From positions 1 to 16,821 of the forward strand of contig NZ_JBEZFP010000183.1 of NCBI RefSeq assembly GCF_040649515.1: a stretch of 16,821 nucleotides of DNA, read 5' to 3'. Under the pieces are notes generated by a model. It made no database searches and was not told the origin of the DNA. It saw only the letters and a list, made by a program, of their open reading frames with translations. The stretch is from Yinghuangia elevatio (lineage in GTDB: Bacteria; Actinomycetota; Actinomycetes; Streptomycetales; Streptomycetaceae). Position 1 is the first letter of the stretch, and each line of letters opens with the position of its first letter. Both the position numbers and the translations under genes were made by a program. Shown in pieces: positions 7,301 to 13,343 of this stretch.

Positions 7301-8458
7301 GGTCTTGTCATGGCCCGGCGCGGCGGCGAGGTCGGCGAGCAACCGCTCAACGAGTTCCGGTCGCAGTTTGAGCTTGGCCGACCGAGCGGGGTCGGTGATC
7401 GCCTCGACCAGTTGGGCACGGGTCATGGGGCCGACTACCACGGGCCCATCGTCGAACCCTGCGACCAGTTCCGGGTGATGCAGGCAGGAGGCGTAGAAGT
7501 CCGCGCGTACGCCGATCACGACCAGCGCGCGAGGTGGCGCGCCGCCGGACCCGGGCGCGGCCAAGGCCGCGAGCTCCGCGACGAACTCGCGCTGCCGTGT
7601 CGGCTCGGCGCATTCGGTGAACACCTCCTCGAACTGGTCGATGATCACGACCAGCCCAGTGCTGGCGTGCCCGATGGGCGCGCTATGGGACGTGGCGCCG
7701 GTGCCGACACAGGCGGGCGGACGGGTACCCCTCGTCGGTGCGGCCGCGCGGTCCGTGGCACGGATATCCGGATTGCCAGTCTCAGGCTGATCCGGCGGGC
7801 GGGTGTCGGCCAGTTCCAAAGGACTGGCGCCACCGTCTGCGCCACGCCGGGCGTCGTCCCCAAGGCCGTCCGGTGCGACGCGCAGCACAGACCTCAGCGC
7901 GGATTGGAGTGCCGTGACCGGTGCGGCGCCGGGCGTGAACAGCACCGGTTCAGTCGTCGACCAGCGTGAGTCCAAAGCGCCGCCGATTAGCGCGGGGATC
8001 AACCCGGCGCGCAACACCGAAGTCTTGCCCGCCCCCGAAGCGCCGACTACCACCTGGATCCCGCCACGCCGGGACCGCTCATCCAGCCGCTCGACCAGCA
8101 GCGCGACTGTGCTGGTCCGGCCGAAGAACAGTCCAGCCTGATCCGCAGTGAACGCTTCCAGGCCCGGGTACGGGCACCCCCCGTCGCCGCTCAGCGCGCG
8201 CGTCCGCAACGCCAGCAGCCGCGTCAGGTCCAGACGCAGTTCCCGCACCGCCGCGAACGCGCGCAACGTCGCCTCGGTCGGGACTGCCGCGCCGTTGAGG
8301 GCCTGGCTGACCGTGGTGTGCTTCAGGCCGCTGCGCGTCTCCAGTTGGGACACCTGCAGTCCGGCGCGGTTCAACGCGCCGCGCAGCAGACGCGCGAGTT
8401 CGCCCCTCGGCTCGGTCGCCCCCACAGTGCCTCCTCCCGACGAGACGGCCTCGTTCAT
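4325..8458 (-). CDS. XRE-nSTAND NTPase-WD40 membrane-associated sensor protein, 1377 residues
   Basis: An N-terminal helix-turn-helix (residues about 30-75, VSQLETRSGLKHTTVSQALN) is followed by an nSTAND NTPase that begins CPYPGLEAF and FFGR, with Walker A GASGAGKT (139-146) and Walker B VVIIDQFEEV (270-279, Asp274, Glu277/278), then GVRADFY and the family signature GRLPLLAHALRAAW. One membrane helix lies at about 637-657. From about 760 to 1340 there are 14 WD-type motifs (LWEVP, LWDIS, LWHVA, LWNVT, LWDTA, LWDTS, LWHLP, LWDLA, LWDVS, IWDLT, VWDVS, LWQLD, LWAVS, WWIAT), each after an FSPDGR-like turn: enough for two seven-bladed propellers. A Pro/Ala-rich insert (about 200-266) separates Walker A from Walker B. 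The likely role is ATP-controlled signalling at the membrane, with the propellers binding an unknown partner. The ATG at 8458 is used; it has no ribosome binding site and follows a palindrome directly, suggesting a leaderless, autoregulated message. Confidence 0.9.
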   Translation of the reverse strand: MNEAVSSGGGTVGATEPRGELARLLRGALNRAGLQVSQLETRSGLKHTTVSQALNGAAVPTEATLRAFAAVRELRLDLTRLLALRTRALSGDGGCPYPGLEAFTADQAGLFFGRTSTVALLVERLDERSRRGGIQVVVGASGAGKTSVLRAGLIPALIGGALDSRWSTTEPVLFTPGAAPVTALQSALRSVLRVAPDGLGDDARRGADGGASPLELADTRPPDQPETGNPDIRATDRAAAPTRGTRPPACVGTGATSHSAPIGHASTGLVVIIDQFEEVFTECAEPTRQREFVAELAALAAPGSGGAPPRALVVIGVRADFYASCLHHPELVAGFDDGPVVVGPMTRAQLVEAITDPARSAKLKLRPELVERLLADLAAAPGHDKTGQDSPAGPEPATGQTDLGTFGPSDAYDAGRLPLLAHALRAAWTQRRRTSSDAPAGGTMTVEGYEATGGIAGAVQRSADRIWNGLDAASRRETRALFLRLVRLGPTAAEDTRHRARYESLTTASHAPDVLATVLEAFTDQRLLTRHRDTVQITHEALLYAWQRLAGWLREDRDGQLQRRLVEDAAADWDQPADGAPVREAAKLYSGSRLESATALAGRLAAGELSPVAAAFLDASSHAAAQVLRNRIRNRRLWRAAAAVVTVIAVLATFFAVQAKFRGDRLATERERTRSTVYAGQAASFAASDPSTAALYRLAAYRAHPDPQTLTALLAAANQPLWTSLDSAAPVRGPAVFSPDGRTLVTGVGSPDTFGAGPIQLWEVPAAGPPRRIGPAFGMNFGEVVFSPDGTTVASLGEGNRPDLWDISDRQRPRRRPVDLRPPPPPGALWSDTPRLAFSPDGRTLAVAYAAVVELWHVADANRPTLRAEVAVAYPENGSSHVPLFSPDGATLVTVEPGGPTILWNVTDPDRPQRRPTQLPEGTGAAPAFRADSRLLATTDHSGRLQLWDTADADRPTPYPFQAAVEGVVTALAFNAADRLAVETADGTDLWDTSQNTGLASLNLHLAAGTGVAFSPDGRTVASALRDSGVGLWHLPAVLPSYSDIGGIAASTADGRTLAVARRNPGTVRLWDLADPEQPQLYGPPLNAFPFVTTLALSSDGRTLAAGGIGLRLWDVSDPRHPVPRPSPDVLTNAIAFSPDGGMLATGDEKIGFKIWDLTSANPQLLLHTPDAHTGNPDALAFSADGRMLAVGGDDGMTVWDVSNSRQPGTCCFVADTSPVTHLAFSPDARFLASSARNTQVELWQLDGAAPQQRELPGSAGPVAFSTNGAMLLTGSLITVTAADILRPPERRTYLWAVSDFTDEPPAHPVTEIRTRYAAMSFGPDHQSVVGANGDGNVRWWIATADLAAARICRYGLPPPRATDVPLPKGLCRPPAA

Positions 8459-8459
8459 T

Positions 8460-8503
8460 GTGTTCGCGACGAACACCCGCGAACACGCAAACACCGAACA
8501 TCG
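8460..8503. promoter_or_regulatory. GTGTTCG palindrome and repeats at the start of the STAND gene
   Basis: GTGTTCG-CGA-CGAACAC (8460-8476) is a 17-bp palindrome with 7-bp arms, ending one base before the start codon of the minus-strand gene. It overlaps a second arm, CGCGAACAC (8478-8486), and further AAACACC and GAACAT units continue to about 8500. On the minus strand this gives four TGTTYG units in a row. The location between divergent genes and the helix-turn-helix in the adjacent protein suggest autoregulation, which is an inference. The inverted order differs from the LexA box (CGAAC N4 GTTCG). Confidence 0.5.
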
Positions 8504-8542
8504 GTTCCGACCCCACCCACCGCCTACCACCCGGGAGCTGTC

Positions 8543-8752
8543 GTGGACCGTTCGACCCGTCTCGTGTTCGCCGCCCTTGGCCTCGCCGTAGCCATGCTCT
8601 TCGCCGTTGCCGTGGGCACCGCCGCCGGCTACCTCGCTCGCCGTGACGGCGCCTCCATGCCTTCCGCGCTCACCCGCGCCAGCACCGCGTTCGCCGCCGC
8701 CCTCACCCTCCAGGCGGTCCTCGCCGCCACAATGACCGCCTGGCTCACCTGA
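8543..8752 (+). CDS. Small two-helix membrane protein, 69 residues
   Basis: A GTG start at 8543 follows GGGAG with five bases between. The protein starts VDRSTRLVFAALGLAVAMLF and has two hydrophobic segments (residues about 7-30 and 47-66) joined by a charged loop (YLARRDGASMPSALTRA). It should be an integral membrane protein with a short cytoplasmic N-terminus. Similar small proteins of unknown function are, from memory, common in Streptomyces. It is divergent from the XRE-nSTAND-WD40 gene and shares the 84-bp intergenic region with its palindrome, so the two may be co-regulated and might act together at the membrane. No catalytic motif is visible. Confidence 0.7.
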   Translation: MDRSTRLVFAALGLAVAMLFAVAVGTAAGYLARRDGASMPSALTRASTAFAAALTLQAVLAATMTAWLT

Positions 8753-8856
8753 TACCTGTCCCGCCCGCCTCCCACCGCTCCCTGCCGGTGCGGCCGGTAG
8801 ATTTTCAAGTCCAGTGAGACGGTCCTGACGCTATGAGATCTGTGGTGCCGGTTTCC

Positions 8857-9078
8857 CTACGCTTGGCAGCGTCGTTGATCGACTGGCTGTGTGCGGCATC
8901 TCGGGTGGTCTCGGCGGCGTTCGGGATCTTGGTTGTATGCCTCGGTGAGGGTGACGGCCCGCTGGTCGCGGAGCTCGTCGGCGGTGCCGAAGTCCACGCT
9001 GCCAGCCCGCGCGGCAGATGTTCGTCGGAGCCTGCTTACCGTTGCCAACGCAAGCGCGTCCTGCTCGCATAACGACAT
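8857..9078 (-). pseudogene. C-terminal remnant of an IS3-family transposase
   Basis: The minus-strand reading VDFGTADELRDQRAVTLTEA then YNQDPER fits the C-terminal consensus of IS3-type OrfB integrase-core transposases as I recall it (V-H-F/Y-G-T-A, R-x-Q-R-A-x-T-L, A-Y-x-x-x-P-x-R-F, PTxxWIN). After PER the frame is lost: RPPEMPH appears in one other frame and INDAAK, like the family's terminal WIN motif, in the third. The first 25 residues from the ATG at 9078 do not fit the family, so the left breakpoint lies near 9010. The DDE catalytic residues are absent. The bases at about 8795-8820 (TAGATTTTCAAGTCCAGTGA) may be the element's terminal repeat. It cannot be functional. Confidence 0.5.
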
Positions 9079-9085
9079 CACAGCG

Positions 9086-9114
9086 CGTCACCGAATCCCG
9101 AAAATCTTGTCAGA
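9086..9114 (-). repeat. 29-bp motif, copy B of an inverted pair
   Basis: CGAAAATCTTGTCAGA (9099-9114, plus strand) is the exact reverse complement of the 16-mer at 4160-4175, and similarity extends leftward to 9086. On the plus strand the motif points toward the recombinase gene about 220 bp downstream. The rest of 9115-9332 shows only an 11-codon frame (ATG at 9126) that I do not regard as a supported gene. Confidence 0.5.
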
Positions 9115-9332
9115 CCCATCAACCGATGCAAGTCACAGGCAGTGCCCGCACTACCCGCTAGACACGCACGTTGCAGGGCCGCCCGGGCGCACTGCTGTGC
9201 GAGGTGACTCCCGCGTAGTCATCGGGCGTGTCAGGACTTGATCCAACTCGGTTGCGCTTGGCCGAAATTCGTCAGCCTGTCCTATTGCGTGTTGACCGGA
9301 CTAACGGGACGCCGTCCGCTTGATCTGAACGG

Positions 9333-10583
9333 GTGAAGACCGCCACATTCGACGGGATGAACGTGGAACGGCGCCGAGTGGATCCGGCGCATCTTGAGGT
9401 GCCGCGGGTGGGTCGGGTGGTTGCCTGCGAGGGGCCTCTCCCCTGGGCGCTCCTGGATGGTGCCGGTGCGGCGCATGGCGGAGTTGAGGAGTTCCTTCGG
9501 CAGCTCGTGGCGCGGGACTGCGCAGCGAGCAGTGTGCGGTCGTACGCGATGGCGCTGTTGCGGTGGTTGCGGTTCTTGTGGGTGCTGGAGGTCGCGTGGG
9601 ATCGGCCGGGGCGTGGTGATGTCCGGGACTTCGTGTTGTGGATGCGCTCGGCGGTCCCTTCCCGTCCGGTCCGAGGAGGCGGTGCGGGTGGGCTGAATGC
9701 GCGGACGGGGAAGCCGTATTTGGGCGGGGTGTTCGCGCCGTCGACGATCAACCACAATCTGGCGGTGGTCTCGGAGTTCTATGACCACCACATCGCGCGG
9801 GGCACTGGGCCGCTGGTCAATCCGGTGCCGGCGCGGGCGAGTGAACGCGGTGGCCGCGCCTTCGAGCATCACAATCCGCTGGAGCCGTTCCGGCCCGGTC
9901 GACGGGCGGCCTTTCGGCAGAAGGTCCCTGCGACAGCGCCGAGGGCGATGCCGGACGAGCTGTTTGACGAGCTGTTCGCTGCGATGTCCTCGGATCGGGA
10001 CCGGGCTCTGCTGGCGTTCTATGTGTCGTGCGGAGCGCGGCCGGCCGAGCTCTTGGGGTTGCACGGTGCGCGGGTGGATGTGGGCGAGCAATTGGTCGGG
10101 GTGGTGCGCAAGGGCACGCGGGAGTTGCAGTGGCTGCCTGCGTCGCCGGATGCGTTCGTGTGGCTGCTGCTGTACCGGACCGGGCTTCCCGAGGAGCTGG
10201 CCGGTCCGGATCAGCCCGTGTGGTGGACGCTGCGCAAGCCCTATCGGCCGTTGGGGTACGACGCGTTGCGCGCGGTGCTGCGGCGGGCGAACGCGCGGCT
10301 CGGTACGAACTGGACAGTGCACGATCTGAGGCACACGTTCGCGGTGCGGATGGCCGCGGACCCGAACGTCCCGCTGACGACGCTGCAGACGCTTCTCGGG
10401 CACGCGTGGCTGACGACCACGCAGCGGTACCTGAATCCGCGGATGGAGCAGGTGCTCCAGCAGGCCCGGGCACATGCGGCGCAGGCCGCCGAACCCCGTC
10501 CGGCGGTCCCGAGAGCAGCAGTCGGCTACGAAGACGAGGACTTGCGGGAGTTGTTCGGGCGCAGGCTGGGGCCGTCGTGGTGA
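9333..10583 (+). CDS. Tyrosine recombinase/integrase, TnpA-like, 416 residues
   Basis: This is a site-specific DNA recombinase that should cut and rejoin DNA through a phosphotyrosine link. Residues about 48-155 form the SAM-like core-binding domain. The catalytic domain has the full set: Arg236 (CGARPAELLGL), Lys260 (RKGTRELQWLP), His330 and Arg333 (HDLRHTFA), His357 (LLGHAW) and Tyr366 (TTQRYLNP). The size fits TnpA-type enzymes. The stop overlaps the GTG start of a second recombinase, so the two are translationally coupled and probably act as a pair. The start is uncertain: GTG at 9333 or ATG at 9357, neither with a good ribosome binding site. It lies downstream of an IS3 relic and a duplicated 29-bp motif. 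It appears intact. Confidence 0.92.
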   Translation: MKTATFDGMNVERRRVDPAHLEVPRVGRVVACEGPLPWALLDGAGAAHGGVEEFLRQLVARDCAASSVRSYAMALLRWLRFLWVLEVAWDRPGRGDVRDFVLWMRSAVPSRPVRGGGAGGLNARTGKPYLGGVFAPSTINHNLAVVSEFYDHHIARGTGPLVNPVPARASERGGRAFEHHNPLEPFRPGRRAAFRQKVPATAPRAMPDELFDELFAAMSSDRDRALLAFYVSCGARPAELLGLHGARVDVGEQLVGVVRKGTRELQWLPASPDAFVWLLLYRTGLPEELAGPDQPVWWTLRKPYRPLGYDALRAVLRRANARLGTNWTVHDLRHTFAVRMAADPNVPLTTLQTLLGHAWLTTTQRYLNPRMEQVLQQARAHAAQAAEPRPAVPRAAVGYEDEDLRELFGRRLGPSW

Positions 10584-12952
10584 GGACGCGGACGGGCACG
10601 GCGGAAGCCTGCTCGACCGGTTCCGAGACCCCACCGGGGGCGGCGTGGCCACAGAACGTCTGGGAGCGCGGGGAGGTCGTGGCCCGGGTCGGCGCGTTGC
10701 CGGTGGGGTCGCAGTCGCGGGTGCGGGTGACCAGCCGGGCGCTGGGTGCGGACCGGCTGCTGGCCTGGTTGGAGACGTTCCCCGGTGACACGTGGGGTGA
10801 GCGGTGGGAGGCCAGCGGTGTCGAGGACGCGCAGGGGCATTGGACCGATGCGGCAGTGCAGTTCGTTGTCCAGTCCGCGTCGCAGCCGCTGAGCCTGTCC
10901 GGGGCGCGGAGGGTGTGCGGGTTCGGTCTGGACGCGCTGCTGAGCCTGGGCGTTCTGCGGCCCGGCATCGCGTTCCTCATCCGGGGGCGGCTCAAGCAGG
11001 CCTATGTGCATGTGCGTGAGATGACCGATCCCGAGCTGTACGCGCGGGCGGAGGCGTACGGCCGGCGGACGGGAGCGCGTGAGCGGCACTTGGCGGACTC
11101 CCTGAACCATCTGGCGCGGGTGACGATGAACACTGGCCTGCCGCCGCAGGACATGACGCCGGCCCACCTGGTGGAGTACCACCGGGTGGTGTCGCAGCTC
11201 GTCAATGCCCGCAGTCTGGTACTCGCGTTCGACATGTTGCGCGAGACGGGCGTGTTCCCGCCGGGGACGCCGCCGCTGCGGTCCCATCTGCACCGCGGGC
11301 AGCGCACCGTCGCTGAGCTCGTCGACATGTACCAGGTGCAGTGCGCGCCGGTGCGCGAGGTGTTGGTGCGCTACCTGAGCGAACGTGCACCCGCCATCGA
11401 CTACAACTCCGTCGTGGAACTGGTCGGGCATCTGGTCCTGACGTTCTGGCGCGACCTGGAGAAGCACCATCCCGGGATCGACTCCCTGCACCTGAGCCCC
11501 GAGGCGGCCGCAGCGTGGCGGGAGCGGGCGCGGATGCGTAAGAACGCCGACGGGACCATGACGCCGCGGTCGAACCCGTATGCGGTGCTGTTCGTGGTGC
11601 GGGCGTTCTACCTCGACATCGCCCAGTGGGCGGTCGAGGACCCGTACTGGGCGCGCTGGGCTGCCCCGTCGCCGGTTCGCCGCGTCGATGTACGGGGCAG
11701 CACCCGCAACTTCCGGCAGCGCCAGGCGCGGATGCACCAGCGCACCCGGGTGCTCGCGCCGCTGCTCCCGCAACTGGTGCACAGCGTCGAAGCACGGCTG
11801 CGCTGGGCGGAACGCCTCCATGCCGCGGTGGCGGACGCGGCGGTCGGCTCGGTGTTCTCGGTCGACGGCGAGCGCTACGAACGAGTCGCGGCCGGCGTCG
11901 ACGCGCTGAAGGGAGGACGGGCGGGCGCGGGACGGCTACGGGTGCGGAGGCTGGCGGACGACGCGCTGTTGGACGTGACCCGGGAGGAGGACGAGGCGTT
12001 TTGGACGTGGGCGATCGTGGAGACCCTGCGCCACACCGGCGTCCGCGTCGAGGAACTGCTGGAGCTGACGCACCTGGCGCTGGTCCGCCACACCCTGCCC
12101 GACACCGGCGAGGTCGTGCCCCTGCTGCAGATCGCCCCATCGAAGCAGGACACCGAGCGCGTGCTGCTCGTCTCGCCCGAGCTCGCGCATGTCCTGGCCC
12201 GCATCGTCCACCGGGTCCGCGGCGGCGCCGACCACATCCCGCTGGTCAGCCGCTACGACATCCACGAGCGCGTCACCGGCCCACCGCTGCCGCACCTGTT
12301 CCAGCGCCATCACGGCAACGACCGCCGAGCAATGGGATCGAGCACCCCGGGCATCCTGATCCGCCAGGCGGTCGAACGGCTCGGGCTGCACGGCCCCGAC
12401 GGGCAACTGCTCCACTACACCCCGCACGACTTCCGCCGGATCTTCGCCACCGAAGCCGTCTCCGGCGGGATCCCGGTCCACATCGCCGCCAAGCTGCTCG
12501 GACACGAAGACCTGAACACCACACAGACGTACGTGGCCGTCTACCAGGACGACGTCGTACGTCATCATGCCGCGTTCATCGCGCGGCGCCGCGCGGAGAG
12601 GCCCGGCGACGAGTACCGCGAGCCGACCGCCGTGGAATGGGCCGAGTTCGACCGGCACTTCACCCGTCGCAAAGTCGAGCTGGGCACCTGTGTGCGCCCT
12701 TACGGGACGCCGTGTCGGCATGAGCACGCATGCTTGCGATGCCCCGCCCTCCAACCGGATCCTGCTCAGGCGCTGCGCCTGGCGGAGATCATCACGAACC
12801 TGCACGAACGCCTCCGTGAAGCCCACGACCGCGGATGGCTCGGCGAAGTCGAAGGACTCCAAGTCAGCCTCGCCGGCGCACGCCAGAAGCTCCGGCAGAT
12901 GCGCAAACTCCGACAAGCCACGATCCCCCTGGGGCCGACCCGCCACAGCTAG
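10580..12952 (+). CDS. Large tyrosine recombinase, TnpB-like, 790 residues, with Cys/His C-terminal cluster
   Basis: The GTG start overlaps the preceding TGA in the arrangement GTGA. The open frame extends further upstream to 10028, but that part lies inside the first recombinase and is a shadow. The catalytic domain occupies about residues 470-665: Arg489 (HTGVRVEELLEL), Lys522 (APSKQDTE), His616 and Arg619 (HDFRRIFA), His642 (LLGHEDL) and Tyr651 (TTQTYVAVY). The first 450 residues are a long helical DNA-binding region. After the catalytic Tyr comes a likely zinc-binding cluster, Cys704, Cys712, His714, His716, Cys718 and Cys721, then a coiled-coil-like tail (LRLAEIITNLHERLREAH). This layout matches the larger recombinase of Tn554-like pairs; Tn554 TnpB itself is shorter (about 630). 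It is intact, and convergent with the TusA-like gene. Confidence 0.9.
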   Translation: MRTRTGTAEACSTGSETPPGAAWPQNVWERGEVVARVGALPVGSQSRVRVTSRALGADRLLAWLETFPGDTWGERWEASGVEDAQGHWTDAAVQFVVQSASQPLSLSGARRVCGFGLDALLSLGVLRPGIAFLIRGRLKQAYVHVREMTDPELYARAEAYGRRTGARERHLADSLNHLARVTMNTGLPPQDMTPAHLVEYHRVVSQLVNARSLVLAFDMLRETGVFPPGTPPLRSHLHRGQRTVAELVDMYQVQCAPVREVLVRYLSERAPAIDYNSVVELVGHLVLTFWRDLEKHHPGIDSLHLSPEAAAAWRERARMRKNADGTMTPRSNPYAVLFVVRAFYLDIAQWAVEDPYWARWAAPSPVRRVDVRGSTRNFRQRQARMHQRTRVLAPLLPQLVHSVEARLRWAERLHAAVADAAVGSVFSVDGERYERVAAGVDALKGGRAGAGRLRVRRLADDALLDVTREEDEAFWTWAIVETLRHTGVRVEELLELTHLALVRHTLPDTGEVVPLLQIAPSKQDTERVLLVSPELAHVLARIVHRVRGGADHIPLVSRYDIHERVTGPPLPHLFQRHHGNDRRAMGSSTPGILIRQAVERLGLHGPDGQLLHYTPHDFRRIFATEAVSGGIPVHIAAKLLGHEDLNTTQTYVAVYQDDVVRHHAAFIARRRAERPGDEYREPTAVEWAEFDRHFTRRKVELGTCVRPYGTPCRHEHACLRCPALQPDPAQALRLAEIITNLHERLREAHDRGWLGEVEGLQVSLAGARQKLRQMRKLRQATIPLGPTRHS

Positions 12953-13034
12953 GCCCCGCCGCAGCGGATTCAGGCTCGGCTCTTGGGCGTCGCCGCGGAT
13001 CGCCGCACCGGCCCGACCGACCCTGCAGCCCGCG

Positions 13035-13343
13035 TCATTGCGCGTCGTCGGGGGCGCGGTGCCAGGGGGCGTCGGGGCGGGTAGGCGTGGGGCGGGCGGC
13101 GAGGCGCAGGGCATATGCCGGCGGGTTCCCGCCGCCGGTGGGGAGTTCGCCGAGGTAGGTGTGGCCGGTCATGTGGCACCAGGCGGGCAGGTCGAGGGGC
13201 GCTGCCGGGTCGGTGGCGGTGACGTGGACCAGGGTGCCGGGCGGCAGGTGTTCAATGCGTCGGCGCAAGTGCAGGAGCAGGACAACACAAAGCATGCCCG
13301 TGCCGTCGACGGCGACCGGCTGGTCGGTGGGGGTGCCGGTCAT
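13035..13343 (-). CDS. TusA-like sulfur-carrier protein, 102 residues
   Basis: The fold signature is VDGTGMLCVVLLLHL, then LPPGTLVHVTATDPAAPLDL and PAWCHMTGH, which aligns with TusA (D-x-x-G-L-x-C-P-x-P, L-x-x-G, D-D-P-x-x-x-x-D-I-P-x-x-C, G-H). TusA family proteins accept a persulfide on the first Cys and pass the sulfur on. Here that Cys is Cys19, but the usual CPxP is CVVL, so both prolines are missing; Cys56 is also kept. About 30 Pro/Arg-rich residues follow the domain. The ATG at 13343 overlaps the stop of the ArsR-rhodanese gene (ATGA), so the two are cotranscribed and coupled. It probably shuttles sulfane sulfur to or from a rhodanese domain. Family assignment is good; exact role is inferred. 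Confidence 0.8.
   Translation of the reverse strand: MTGTPTDQPVAVDGTGMLCVVLLLHLRRRIEHLPPGTLVHVTATDPAAPLDLPAWCHMTGHTYLGELPTGGGNPPAYALRLAARPTPTRPDAPWHRAPDDAQ

Noticed and set aside
8460..8486. LexA (SOS) box at the STAND promoter
   Set aside because: The half-sites are ordered GTTCG then CGAAC, the reverse of the actinobacterial LexA order CGAAC N4 GTTCG.
8459..8530. 24-residue N-terminal extension of the STAND protein
   Set aside because: It is translated from the palindrome and repeat region, has no ribosome binding site, and the ATG at 8458 lies just before the conserved part.
9126..9161. 11-codon leader-peptide frame upstream of the recombinases
   Set aside because: Short frame without a ribosome binding site, or attenuator hairpins; expected by chance.
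10028..10579. Upstream extension of the large recombinase to 974 residues
   Set aside because: It lies wholly within the first recombinase in another frame, has Arg/Ala/Gly-rich shadow composition, and the GTGA overlap at 10580 gives a clean start.
9282..10652. 456-residue open frame on the minus strand opposite the first recombinase
   Set aside because: Arg/Pro/His-rich composition is typical of the antisense of a GC-rich gene; the plus strand has a complete recombinase.
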